This document shows, one piece after another, positions 34,683-44,174 of a DNA stretch of 64,000 bases (within the stretch, counting starts at the first letter, position 1; every line of letters starts with the position of its first letter). The notes below the pieces were generated by a model. It ran no database searches and was not told the origin of the DNA. It saw only the letters and a program-made list of their open reading frames with translations. The translations under genes and the position numbers were made by a program. The stretch comes from JAFNAG01 sp963739235 (lineage in GTDB: Bacteria > Acidobacteriota > UBA6911): contig CAVTZY010000031.1 in assembly GCA_963739235.1 (NCBI GenBank), forward strand, positions 15,463-79,462, given 5' to 3'.

Positions 34683-35996
34683 TCATGCAGCAGAACAGCC
34701 CTGCCTCCTGTTTGTACCAATCGCTGCAAAGATGAAACCATACGATAACGCAGTTCTAAACAGACGGCCCAGGAGGGAGGCCACAACCACACCATTGAGA
34801 CCCCACCCCAAGTGTATACTTGCGATGGCAAGTGTCAAAAAACAGGCCAATCCTCCATATGTTGCCACATTTTGTTGGACTAAATGGCCCATAGCGATCA
34901 GCAGGGCCAGGGGCAATTCGAGTATTAGAGCCGGCAGATAAAGCATCATCAAGCACATGGTGGGAATAGCCTCGATATATTTCGGTGTTAACCATGTGAC
35001 CGCGAACGGTATCCCCGCCCACAGCACTGCCGCAACCGCCGTTACGCCTGAGCCCCCAACCAGCATTGGCTTCCAGCAAACGCCCAGGCATTCACGGATG
35101 CTCGCACTGCGTCCGTACTGCTCAGTCAATCGCGGCACATAGATAGCCACTATCGCCTGAGGAATAGTTTTGGCTAATTCGAGCATCATAATACAGGCAC
35201 TCCATAGCCCCAAGGAACGCGCCCCGATATATCGCAGAACCAGAGAAGCCTCTACCGCGGACCATCCCACGCCAGCTCCGTAACTGGCCGTAAATAGTGG
35301 AAGCCCTTCCTTAAGCAGGTGGTACCATTCACGCCAGTTGAACCGCCAAGGCAGACGTAGCGGCCTACGGACATGTAAATAGAATAGACTCGTCAGGCTT
35401 CCAAGGCTGCTGCGCAGAACCAATGCCAGGTAGGCCCAGAAAGGGAACATGGGCAGGCATACAAGCCCCGTGATACTTGAGATAACAGAACTTTTTGTCG
35501 CCGTTTCGAAATCATGTCCAGATCGGTAAGTTGCTCCCAAATATCCGCCGTAGAAGTTACTCGCCATCGCCACAGCCTGCACCAGCCAGGCCAGCGCCGC
35601 GCGCCAGTTGCCGACCGACAGCGCAACTGCTGCCAGGGCAGTGAAGATGCCCGATGCAAGTAACGCCACAGATACATTCCATGACTGACAAATCTCGACC
35701 ACTGCCAGCGCCTGATCCCGGCGCCCCTGGCCAATGTGTAGAGGATAGCGACGCTGAAGCGCGTGCCATAGTCCCAAATGGAGAAAAAATGCATAACTCG
35801 TAATGATGCCGAACTGGCGAAGATAACCGAGATCTTCGGGTCCAACATAACGCGCCTGAATGAACGTGCCCACGATCCCGATGGCCGCAGCCATCAGATT
35901 CCCGCCCGACACCCGAGAAACCACCCCCAGCGTCGGCGAAGAAAGCAGTTGGCTGATGTACTTCTGAGCCTTGCCAGTGCTTTTAGAAAGGAACAC
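34683..35996 (-). CDS. wzx: Oligosaccharide flippase (Wzx-like, MOP superfamily)
   Basis: 437 residues, very hydrophobic, with about 10-12 predicted membrane helices. The beginning GVVSRVSGGNLMAAAIGIVGTFIQARYVGP matches the first helix and loop of polysaccharide exporters in the MOP superfamily. Wzx moves the undecaprenyl-linked repeat unit from the cytoplasmic to the periplasmic side. Its start overlaps the end of the polymerase-like gene by 14 bp. A ~290 bp stretch without a gene separates it from the downstream methyltransferase. Confidence 0.85.
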   Translation of the reverse strand: MFLSKSTGKAQKYISQLLSSPTLGVVSRVSGGNLMAAAIGIVGTFIQARYVGPEDLGYLRQFGIITSYAFFLHLGLWHALQRRYPLHIGQGRRDQALAVVEICQSWNVSVALLASGIFTALAAVALSVGNWRAALAWLVQAVAMASNFYGGYLGATYRSGHDFETATKSSVISSITGLVCLPMFPFWAYLALVLRSSLGSLTSLFYLHVRRPLRLPWRFNWREWYHLLKEGLPLFTASYGAGVGWSAVEASLVLRYIGARSLGLWSACIMMLELAKTIPQAIVAIYVPRLTEQYGRSASIRECLGVCWKPMLVGGSGVTAVAAVLWAGIPFAVTWLTPKYIEAIPTMCLMMLYLPALILELPLALLIAMGHLVQQNVATYGGLACFLTLAIASIHLGWGLNGVVVASLLGRLFRTALSYGFIFAAIGTNRRQGCSAA

Positions 35997-37263
35997 TGGC
36001 CTCCGCGGGCTTCTGTCTGAGTCGGAACAACCTCCCCAGCATCAGCACTATGACAGTGATCCTCCCTTCCCAGTACGGATTCACGACGCCGCCTATCAGT
36101 AGTAATACCACGCTGGTTGCTGCAGCGACCGCTTCCCAATCCCCTTTTCGCTTTAGGCGCCGCCATGCGCGTGTCAACATTAGGAACAACACAGCCCCAA
36201 AAGCACCAGCTCCCCCCAGCAGACCGTAAAATCCCAACATGTCGAAGAAAGATGAGTGGCCGCCCACAAATTTAGACTTGCGAATGCTGCCTTCCCCTTC
36301 GCCGAAAAATGGGTGCGTCCGGAAGGTATTGAACGATTCTTGTGCTAAGTACCAACGCGACTGATCAGCGTATTTTTCACCATACCCCCCCGATGTCGGA
36401 TCTTGCCATGCCCTTGCTATGCGCGACTGAACATCCACCGTCAAAGGACTCTGGATTATCAGTACCAAGAGAAGGAAAACCATTCCCGCGATGCAGATTA
36501 TCGACAAAACACGCGCGGGAGATGCCCGGTACTTCAGGTAACGGACAGCGAGAAGCAGGGCCATAGGAAAAGACAACAGGAGCAGGCCGAACGCAGTTGC
36601 AAATTGGCTAATAGCGACAGCCCATCCGATAGTGGCGCAACAAACCAGGAGAGTAATGCGTAACATGCCCCTTTCCGCGAACGCCCTCCAGGCCAAAATG
36701 GGCAGCAGCATCGCCTGCATGGCAAAACCACCCTGATCGCCATAGATCCAGCCGCCGCCTGTCACTTCGGCTTCGACTGCACTGCGCGCAATGGTGGGAT
36801 CCTTAGTGATAACCAAAGCAGTAAACAAAGACTGCACCCCTACCATCACAATAAAGGCAATCTGGAATGTTCGAACACACCGGCTCTCACAAAGGAACCC
36901 GAAGGTAATCAGCAAGCCTATGATAATCTCAACTGGTGCCATCACGAGACGCCAGTCCGTATCGGTCGCGCCTGAGAAGTACATCTTGCCAATGACCCCA
37001 ATCAAGTACCAAACGACAAGCACGATCATCCACTGATTTTGCGTACCGTTACGTCGAATGTTCCGTACGATGGTATCCAGTGAGCCCTCATAGACAGCGG
37101 CAATGACCGCGAGCGCCCAAAGTGCAAACATGCCTATAAGATCATGCATCATGACGTCAATGAACTTCGTTGACGAGGCTACAAACGCCATCATCGCCAA
37201 ACGGAAGCACCACGTGCGGTGGAGCGAGTTGGGAGACACGGCAGAAAACCGCGAAGATCTCAT
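35983..37263 (-). CDS. O-antigen polymerase or ligase (Wzy/WaaL-like)
   Basis: The ATG at 37263 is chosen: ACCGGAGG lies about 9 nt before it and the upstream in-frame extension to 37575 is hydrophilic and unlike the family. The 426-residue protein has about 10-11 membrane helices and the periplasmic-loop signature of the O-antigen ligase/polymerase superfamily: RTHPFFGEGEGSI followed by GGHSSFFDMLGFYGLLGG. Being next to wzx, it is more likely the Wzy polymerase; ligase cannot be excluded. It is the first gene of the minus-strand run. Confidence 0.82.
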   Translation of the reverse strand: MRSSRFSAVSPNSLHRTWCFRLAMMAFVASSTKFIDVMMHDLIGMFALWALAVIAAVYEGSLDTIVRNIRRNGTQNQWMIVLVVWYLIGVIGKMYFSGATDTDWRLVMAPVEIIIGLLITFGFLCESRCVRTFQIAFIVMVGVQSLFTALVITKDPTIARSAVEAEVTGGGWIYGDQGGFAMQAMLLPILAWRAFAERGMLRITLLVCCATIGWAVAISQFATAFGLLLLSFPMALLLAVRYLKYRASPARVLSIICIAGMVFLLLVLIIQSPLTVDVQSRIARAWQDPTSGGYGEKYADQSRWYLAQESFNTFRTHPFFGEGEGSIRKSKFVGGHSSFFDMLGFYGLLGGAGAFGAVLFLMLTRAWRRLKRKGDWEAVAAATSVVLLLIGGVVNPYWEGRITVIVLMLGRLFRLRQKPAEASVPF

Positions 37264-38505
37264 TGCCGAATGCCTCCGGTGATAAATGTCAGTCGAATGT
37301 GCCAACTTGCTGAATCCGCGATGAGGTGATCTAAAAACTCCAACTGTAATTATCCCAACCACGACAAGCCGCAGCTTAATTGGTGCGATCAGATTTCTCC
37401 TCCAGAGATCCCTCGTTACCTGAAACCTCTTGTTGACGCCGACTGAAAGATCTGTTCCTGAAGAGAAATGTCGCGGTTTAGCCCCTTCTTCCTCCGAAAT
37501 CCGCCTGCCACAGTTCCGGAATCCATTTAAAGTGTCAGCAGCGGCTGGGTAAACACCCTGATTGGAAGTCCTCACAGAGTATTTAAATCACCTCCCCGTT
37601 AGAGTAATATCGAACAGAGGCGGAGCTTGCGGGACACCGGTAGCCTCGCCCCTTCACTTACAGTGGAGAATAGCCGTAAGCGCTAGATAATGCAGGAATT
37701 AAATGGAGGGATCACCCAAAACAATTCAGTCTAGACATCCGCGCTTCCTATGTCAACCAAAAATCCTGCCGGCCTGACAGGCACAGAGACCGTAACTATA
37801 TTGGGGCAGGGGAACTCTATGATCCCGGCCCCACTTCTCGGGCAGTGCGGAAGCCGGGGATTACTCCTTGGGGCGAGAATCCTATCTGTCAAAGTGGACA
37901 GTTGGACGAATTCCACCCGGACTTGATCGTAGGTCCTTTGAAATGGACGTTTTACGTCGTGGGCCAGAACATAGTTCTCACCATTCGGGAAATCCACTCT
38001 GAAAGATCGAAGGTTGCCGACATCGAAATCGGAAGCCGACGGTTTGGCCTTAATCGCCAAGGGTAACATTACCGATCGCGCAAGCACGAAATGCACCTCA
38101 TGGCCCCGCTGATAGCGCCAGTAACGATTGTCAAAAAGTGCTACCAAGCGCCAATGTGATTGCATCCGGCATCACAAGAGATCACAGATTAATGCAATGT
38201 CGCAGGGGAGAAAATCTCAGCCAAGATCATTGTGGACTTGGAATAAGGTTTGGGTCATAAGGCTTTCGGCATTAGCATGAAGGAATTCCATACTGTAGTA
38301 GTTTCAGAGCAAGGGGATTTATTTCGTATTTTGTCGGACGCGGATGGCGCGGAGAAACGGATTGACCGATTGAGGCTTCGGAGGATCTCGATCCACAATA
38401 AGTTGTGTGTCAATTAGAGATTGACAGGATAGACGGTGAGGAAATATCTTTGCAGCTCGACGAAGCATCATTCCCATCGATTGATTGATCGATTGGAGGA
38501 GAGCC
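37264..38505. other. Divergent intergenic region of the O-antigen locus
   Basis: About 1.2 kb between the minus-strand polymerase gene and the plus-strand Wzz-like gene. Open frames here (for example 37731-38165 minus, 144 codons) show no family signature and no convincing ribosome site. Promoters for both directions are expected, but I cannot point to one with confidence. No JUMPstart-type element was recognised. Confidence 0.5.
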
Positions 38506-39969
38506 TTGACTGAACAGACGACCGGCGAGAACCGGAGAACGTTTGTTGCCGATTCCCTTGAAGACGAGGAATATGGGGAAGCGGGGTTGTTGGACGGAAT
38601 TCGTTTCCTTTACCTGCACCGGCTTGGCTTGGCTATGCGGTTTCTGGTATTTTTCGGCTTGGGAATCGTCGCCATTGTACATAATCGCCTCTCTGCGCCG
38701 ATTGTCGTTCAAGGAACACTAAGCCTTGCTTTCCGGGGTATGGAGCGATTTGAATATCCTTCAGGCAAGAAATTCAGCGTCGAGGATCTTCGCAGCCCGG
38801 GCCTGCTTTCCAAAGCACTGGTCGATGCAGGTATGGCGCGGGAAAAAGGGGATCTAAAGAATCTTGCCGCTCAAATACTCATTACTCCCGTGATACCGCC
38901 TGATATTCAGTCACGCTGGAAAAAGGCGGACAAGGAAGGCACGAAAAAAGAAGACTACTATCCCAATGAATTCAATATTGGCTTTCAGATCGCGAGCCTG
39001 ACCAATGGGCAGCTTATCCGCTTGTTTGACGCCCTGGCAGAAAACTACCGGGAGCGGGTAAAATACGAGCAGGCAGCAGCCTTGAAGTTCGTCAGCGATA
39101 CCGATTTTTCCTATGACAGGCTGGCATCAAGCTATGACTTTTGGGATATCCCCGAGCTTTTTCAGAACTCCTATCGTTTGTTGGACAACCAACTTAGCAC
39201 GCTTATAGCCGAATCGCTGCAGTACTCGGATGCCAAGTACCAAATGTCTTTCCGAAAAATCGCCGACGAACTCCGTACTTGGCAGACCACAAGACTTCAG
39301 CCTTTGGAAGCCCTAACCTATGAAGGGCACCTCGTGAAAAACCGGGACATCATGATGCAGAGAATTCAGTACCGGCTCGGGGACATCGAAATCCAGATCA
39401 AACAGAAAACTCAGGAAGCCAGTGAAGCCGAGCGATTGCTCGGGATCATCAGCAAACCCAACGCCTTGCTTGCCGGCCAGTTCAATAACAAAGACGGCAT
39501 GCCTATCGTCGATGCAAGCGCTTTGGATAAGCTGATCAAGAGTGATTACGTCGGTCCCGTGGTCTCACGAATCTCGAAGCTCCAAGCCGAGACTCAAACC
39601 CTGGAAGCCGACAGGGCGCGACTGCAAAAGCAATTGGTGGTGCTTCCCAAGGCCAGCAATGTGGCCCTCCAACAGCTGCCCCCTGGGTATAGGGCGTTGA
39701 TTGACACACTCTCCTCAGAACTCAAGGCTATCGCTCAAAACTATAACGGTCTGCTGGATGAATACCTCACTGCTACCATCACAAGTCTCGTAACGATCAA
39801 GCAAGCGCCTGTTGTTACTCGAGAGGAGGGCTATTCATCAGCTACACTCCTGATCGGGCTTGTTGTCCTGAGCTTCTTCCTCGCCATCTCTCTCATGGGA
39901 ATCGAGCATCTGTTCCATAAGATAAGGACCATGACAGCAAGTGCCGGCCACCACGGGTCGGTTAGTTAA
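38506..39969 (+). CDS. Wzz-like chain-length determinant (polysaccharide co-polymerase)
   Basis: The TTG at 38506 is preferred: GGAGGAG lies a few bases upstream, inside the codons of the alternative TTG at 38485. The 487-residue protein has a transmembrane helix near residues 38-58 (MRFLVFFGLGIVAIV), a ~390-residue periplasmic part rich in coiled coil (about 250-400), and a second helix near 445-468 (ATLLIGLVVLSFFLAISLMG). Two flanking helices around a long helical domain is the layout of Wzz co-polymerases, though this one is longer than E. coli Wzz and sequence likeness is weak. It faces away from wzy/wzx. Confidence 0.65.
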   Translation: MTEQTTGENRRTFVADSLEDEEYGEAGLLDGIRFLYLHRLGLAMRFLVFFGLGIVAIVHNRLSAPIVVQGTLSLAFRGMERFEYPSGKKFSVEDLRSPGLLSKALVDAGMAREKGDLKNLAAQILITPVIPPDIQSRWKKADKEGTKKEDYYPNEFNIGFQIASLTNGQLIRLFDALAENYRERVKYEQAAALKFVSDTDFSYDRLASSYDFWDIPELFQNSYRLLDNQLSTLIAESLQYSDAKYQMSFRKIADELRTWQTTRLQPLEALTYEGHLVKNRDIMMQRIQYRLGDIEIQIKQKTQEASEAERLLGIISKPNALLAGQFNNKDGMPIVDASALDKLIKSDYVGPVVSRISKLQAETQTLEADRARLQKQLVVLPKASNVALQQLPPGYRALIDTLSSELKAIAQNYNGLLDEYLTATITSLVTIKQAPVVTREEGYSSATLLIGLVVLSFFLAISLMGIEHLFHKIRTMTASAGHHGSVS

Positions 39970-40257
39970 ATCGATGTACGCGACCTGAGCGCTTTCCAAC
40001 GCTTCGTCAGAATGTGCGCCGCCCGCAACGGCCAAATGGTGAATCTTTCGGCTTTGGCAGACTATTGCGGCATCACGCACAATACCGCTAAGGCCTGGGT
40101 GTCGGTGTTGGAAGCGAGCTATATCATCCACATGCTCCGACCCCATCATCGCAACTTCAACAAGCGTCTCGTCAAGACCCCAAAGCTCTACTTTTACGAT
40201 TCAGGATTGGCAGCATGGCTTCTGGGAATCCAGAATCCGCAACAACTCGCCATGCAC
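39970..40257 (+). pseudogene. Fragment of an AAA/DUF4143 ATPase gene (partial duplication)
   Basis: 288 bp that match 40866-41153 of the next gene at about 95% of positions, in the same orientation. It encodes the start of the DUF4143 domain (NLSALADYCGITHNTAKAW...) without the ATPase domain and stops soon after the match ends. It begins directly behind the wzz-like stop. It is a truncated duplicate. Confidence 0.85.
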
Positions 40258-40284
40258 TTTCATTTGTGCTAATTGAGAATTAAA

Positions 40285-40313
40285 TTGACAATTTGTCAAA
40301 GACGCGATAATAC
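40285..40313 (+). promoter_or_regulatory. Sigma-70-type promoter with palindromic -35 region
   Basis: TTGACA (40285-40290), a 17-bp spacer and TAATAC (40308-40313). The perfect 15-base palindrome TTGACAATTTGTCAA (40285-40299) overlaps the -35 box and could be an operator. The expected transcription start falls at or next to the ATG at 40320, implying a leaderless mRNA. Confidence 0.75.
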
Positions 40314-40319
40314 TAGCGC

Positions 40320-41525
40320 ATGCTGATTCCGCGCATTGCTGAAAACACCGTGTGGCATCTCGCCCGCGGGTATCCTATCGTCGCCATCACCGGGCCGCGG
40401 CAGTCAGGCAAGACAACGCTCGCAAGAAAGGCCTTTGCAGACAAGCCCTACGTTTCGCTCGAGGATCTGGAGCAGCGCGAGTTCGCGACCCAGGATCCCC
40501 GCGGCTTCCTGGCTCAATACCCGGATGGCGCCGTGCTTGATGAAGCGCAACGATGCCCGGCCCTGTTTTCTTATCTCCAAACCCGGGTGGATCAAGACGA
40601 ACGCATGGGACTGTTCATCCTCACCGGCTCCCAGCAGTTCAATTTGCTCGCCGGCATCACCCAAAGCCTGGCCGGTCGAGTGGCTCTCGTCCCTCTGCTC
40701 CCTTTCACTCTGGGGGAACTGCAAACAGCAAAGCAGGCGCCCAAAACACTGGAAGAACTTCTCTATCAAGGCCTCTATCCTCCTGTTTATGACAGACATC
40801 TGAATCCAGCCATCTGGCATGGCAACTATATGGGCACCTATATCGAACGGGACGTGCGCCAGATGATCAATGTGCGCAACCTGAGCGCTTTCCAACGCTT
40901 CGTCAGAATGTGCGCCGCCCGCAACGGCCAACTGGTGAATCTTTCAGCTTTGGCAAACGATTGCGGCATCACGCACAATACCGCCAAGGCCTGGATGTCC
41001 GTGTTGGAAGCGAGCTATATCATCCACCTGCTCCGACCCCATCATCGCAACTTCAACAAGCGTCTCGTCAAGACCCCAAAGCTCTACTTTTACGACTCAG
41101 GATTGGCAGCTTGGCTTCTGGGAATCCAGAATCCGCAACAACTCGCCATGCACCCGCAGAGAGGCGCGCTATTCGAAAGCTGGGTGATCAGTGAGTTTTT
41201 AAAAGCCCGGTACAATAATGCGCTAATCTCGAATCTCCATTTCTGGAGAGATCGGACCGGGAATGAAGTGGACCTTCTCATTGACCAGGGGCAGGCACTT
41301 ATCCCGATCGAGATCAAGTCCGGGCAAACCGTGACAGGTGACTTTTTCATCGGATTGCGGAACTGGTTGAAACTCTCCGGCAGGACTGCCGGGCAGCCAT
41401 GGCTTATCTATGGAGGGAAAATCAGGCAGGCACGTTCCGACATCGGCGTTGTGCCATGGCGGGATATAGGTGATCCGGCGACGCTGACTCGCATCGGCGC
41501 ATCACCACAGGTGCACAAAAATTAA
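40320..41525 (+). CDS. AAA ATPase with DUF4143 domain
   Basis: 401 residues. The AAA_14 domain has Walker A GPRQSGKTT (about residues 25-33) and Walker B GAVLDEAQ (about 70-77), followed by an LTGSQQFNLL sensor segment. The DUF4143 domain (about 190-330) ends with a restriction-endonuclease-like strand pattern WRDRTGNEVDLLID and IPIEIKSGQ, typical of the PD-(D/E)xK fold. Proteins of this type are abundant in soil and gut bacteria, with no settled role; defence or toxin-like functions are suspected. No ribosome site precedes the ATG, matching the leaderless promoter. Confidence 0.88.
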   Translation: MLIPRIAENTVWHLARGYPIVAITGPRQSGKTTLARKAFADKPYVSLEDLEQREFATQDPRGFLAQYPDGAVLDEAQRCPALFSYLQTRVDQDERMGLFILTGSQQFNLLAGITQSLAGRVALVPLLPFTLGELQTAKQAPKTLEELLYQGLYPPVYDRHLNPAIWHGNYMGTYIERDVRQMINVRNLSAFQRFVRMCAARNGQLVNLSALANDCGITHNTAKAWMSVLEASYIIHLLRPHHRNFNKRLVKTPKLYFYDSGLAAWLLGIQNPQQLAMHPQRGALFESWVISEFLKARYNNALISNLHFWRDRTGNEVDLLIDQGQALIPIEIKSGQTVTGDFFIGLRNWLKLSGRTAGQPWLIYGGKIRQARSDIGVVPWRDIGDPATLTRIGASPQVHKN

Positions 41526-41734
41526 TTGCCTTTATAAGGCAGCCACGAATGACACCAATGGGCAAGAAGTTCGCGTCATTCGCGGCTGCTTTTGCAGTTT
41601 TGCAGCGAGTTATGTTCGCAATAGAGTCCGCGGAGGATTTTTCGCCAGCGCCGATCTGGGGTATAGTAGCCGTTGAAAATTGACACTAAAGAACGGTTCG
41701 TTCGATCAAGCGGATGCAGGAGGTTGCGGAGCAT

Positions 41735-42820
41735 ATGCAGATTCTTCATGTGGTAGGGGCAAGGCCTAATTTCATGAAATTGGCTCCCGTCAGGGCAGCG
41801 TTGGCCGCCCACGACAAGGTACACCAAACCATTGTCCATACCGGGCAGCATTACGATGTCTCCATGTCCGATGTCTTCTTCCAGCAACTGCAGATTCCGG
41901 AACCCGACCACAACCTGGGCGTGGGATCGGCGAGCCATGCTCAACAGGCCGCCGAAATCATGCTGCGCCTGGAGCCCATCATTCTCAAAGGCAAGCCTGA
42001 CCTATTGCTCGTCTATGGCGATGTAAACTCGACCGTCGCCGCAGCCCTGGTGTGCGCCAAGCTGTTGATCCCGATTGGCCACGTCGAAGCGGGGCTGCGC
42101 TCCTTCGATCGCACCATGCCCGAGGAGATCAACCGCATCCTCACGGATCGCCTGGCAGATTACCTTTTCACCCCCTCCATGGACGGCAATGAAAACCTGA
42201 TCCACGAGGGTGTCCCCCCGGAGAAGATCCATCTCGTCGGGAATGTCATGATCGACACGCTGATCCGCCTCCTGCCCCACGCCGGGACTCCCAAGCTGCT
42301 GGAAGAGCTGTCGCTGGCCGGATTTCCCTACGCACTTGTCACCCTGCACCGCCCATCCAATGTCGATGATCCCGCCGGACTCCGCCGGATCCTGCTGACG
42401 CTCAACGAAATCGCCGGAGAAATCCCGGTCCTCTTCCCTGTGCACCCTCGAACGAGGCAGGTCATGCGCGCACTGGAACTCGCCAACCTCTCGCCCCGCC
42501 TGCATCTTGTTGACCCTGTCGGTTACCTCGAGTTCCTCGGGCTGCAGCGCAAGGCCACCCTCGTCATTACCGACTCCGGCGGCATTCAGGAAGAGACCAC
42601 CTACCTCGGCATCCCATGCCTGACGGTGCGCGAGAACACCGAACGCCCGATAACCGTCCAGCTCGGCAGCAACATCCTGGTCGGCCGGGACATGGATCGG
42701 TTGAAGAAGGAAGTGGCAGCCATCCTGTCCGGAAAAGGCAAAACCGGAACCGTGCCCCCACTTTGGGATGGGAAAGCCGGGCAACGCATTGCGGATATCA
42801 TCATCTCCGGCGCCAGCTAG
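41735..42820 (+). CDS. wecB: UDP-GlcNAc 2-epimerase (non-hydrolysing, WecB type)
   Basis: Interconverts UDP-GlcNAc and UDP-ManNAc for polysaccharide synthesis. The ATG at 41735 (MQILHVVGARPN) is chosen because AGGAGG lies 11 nt upstream; an ATG at 41714 precedes that site. The 361 residues carry ARPNFMKLAPV, HVEAGLRSFDRTMPEEINR and TDSGGIQEETTYLGIPCLTVRENTERP, all diagnostic. It is the last sugar gene of the locus. The last codons and stop fall inside the 25-bp arm of the palindromic element that follows. Confidence 0.93.
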   Translation: MQILHVVGARPNFMKLAPVRAALAAHDKVHQTIVHTGQHYDVSMSDVFFQQLQIPEPDHNLGVGSASHAQQAAEIMLRLEPIILKGKPDLLLVYGDVNSTVAAALVCAKLLIPIGHVEAGLRSFDRTMPEEINRILTDRLADYLFTPSMDGNENLIHEGVPPEKIHLVGNVMIDTLIRLLPHAGTPKLLEELSLAGFPYALVTLHRPSNVDDPAGLRRILLTLNEIAGEIPVLFPVHPRTRQVMRALELANLSPRLHLVDPVGYLEFLGLQRKATLVITDSGGIQEETTYLGIPCLTVRENTERPITVQLGSNILVGRDMDRLKKEVAAILSGKGKTGTVPPLWDGKAGQRIADIIISGAS

Positions 42821-43339
42821 TTTCTGTCGCGAAACTCGTGCTCCGATGACAATGTAAGGCATGTAGGAGCGACCGGCAGGTTCGCCCGAAGATCCGCCTA
42901 CATTGCGGCAAGTGCGATGTAAACGAAGCATTGTCAATTCATTGGAGTCCTATCTATTTCAACTACCGGAAATTTCGTTCGTCGCTCAGCGGGCGACCTG
43001 CCGAGACTGTTGCAAAACTCATGCGCCTGATGAAATGCCAATGATTCCAGCCCTGGAAGGGCTGGAGCCAGTAGCCCCGGGCAAGCGAAGCGCCGCCCGG
43101 GGTAAAAGAAGAAAAGCGAAACAGAGCCCTGGAGGGGCGATGGAAAACATAGGCAAGCAGATGACTTCCATCGCCCTTCCAGGGCTCTTACCCTACGTCT
43201 GCCGTGGCCGGGGGCAGCGCCGCTGCGCGGCTCGCCCCCGGCTACTTTCCCGGCGTCCCTCCGGGACGCCTGGTTTTGCAACAGTCTCTGCCGGTCGCCC
43301 CTACGCCATATTGTGAGTTTCGCGACAGAAACTAGCTGG
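42813..43339. mobile_element. MITE-like nested palindromic element
   Basis: Perfect 25-bp inverted repeats (42813-42837 beginning CCAGCTAGTTTCTGTC, and 43315-43339) bound 527 bp without a gene. Inside them a second perfect 16-bp pair (GAGACTGTTGCAAAAC at 43004-43019; complement 43273-43288) bounds a copy of the GC-rich hairpin family also seen at 47.9-48.8, 55.3-56.0 kb. The next gene starts at 43469. No target duplication was found. Confidence 0.7.
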
Positions 43340-43468
43340 ATGTCGGCACCCCGCCTGTCTCTGCTGAGAGCAAGTTCTGACCCAGGTCTGTTCGCTGCCG
43401 AAAATGGTGAAATATGATCGTGGCGCGCGAAACGATACAGGCGGCGGGATTGAATCACCACGGGGATA

Positions 43469-44035
43469 GTGATAATGTCGAAGTCAGCCATGAAACAGGC
43501 GAAAGTCCGATTCACCTACAACGACTACCTGCTGCTCCCCGAGGACAAACGCTACGAAATCCTCGATGGGGAGCTTTACATGGTCGCTGCGCCAAGTACG
43601 AAGCATCAGCGAGTATCACTAAGCCTGGCGGTAGCGTTGTTTCAGCATGTGAAGGATCGTAGCCTGGGCCAAGTTTTCGAGGCACCTTGCGACGTGGTTC
43701 TGTCCGACGAGGATGTCGTGCAGCCTGACATTCTCTTCGTGCGCAAGGAACATGCAGGCATAATCGGCGAGGCCAACCTGCAGGGCCCCCCGGACCTCGT
43801 AGTCGAGATACTTTCGACGGCAACAAAAAACAAGGATCTTGAGCTCAAAAGGAAAGCTTACGCGCGATTTGGAATTCAGGAATATTGGATTGTCAATCCT
43901 GAGACCGATACAGTCGAAATCCTGGTCTGGAGCGAGCTTGGATTTGTAACCGCAGGAATCTACACAAAATCGGAACGACTCTCGTCACCTCTCTTGCCCG
44001 AGTTGAACCTGCTGCTTTCCTCAGTATTCGCCTGA
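43469..44035 (+). CDS. Uma2-family endonuclease-like protein 1
   Basis: About 188 residues (a start at residue 8, MKQAKVRFTYNDYL, is also possible). The PD-(D/E)xK core is visible: YEILDGELYMV, VQPDILFV with the catalytic Asp, DLVVEILS with the Glu, and LKRKAYARFGIQEYWIV with the Lys. Uma2 proteins are widespread in cyanobacteria and soil bacteria; nuclease activity is predicted from the fold, biological role not established. A close paralogue follows in tandem. Confidence 0.88.
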   Translation: MIMSKSAMKQAKVRFTYNDYLLLPEDKRYEILDGELYMVAAPSTKHQRVSLSLAVALFQHVKDRSLGQVFEAPCDVVLSDEDVVQPDILFVRKEHAGIIGEANLQGPPDLVVEILSTATKNKDLELKRKAYARFGIQEYWIVNPETDTVEILVWSELGFVTAGIYTKSERLSSPLLPELNLLLSSVFA

Positions 44036-44174
44036 AAACCTGAACGGCGAACACGTTTGAGACCTCCAAGAGCAGTCTCTTAATTGCTTCAAAATCCCAG
44101 CTGCTCGCTTCTTTTGTGAAATAGAGCCGCGGTGTGCGAAACAATATGAATGGCCGGATTGAATCGCCGCGGGG

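Noticed and set aside
37731..38165. A 144-codon minus-strand frame
   Set aside because: No recognisable domain, no good ribosome site, and odd composition for a gene. Left as intergenic.
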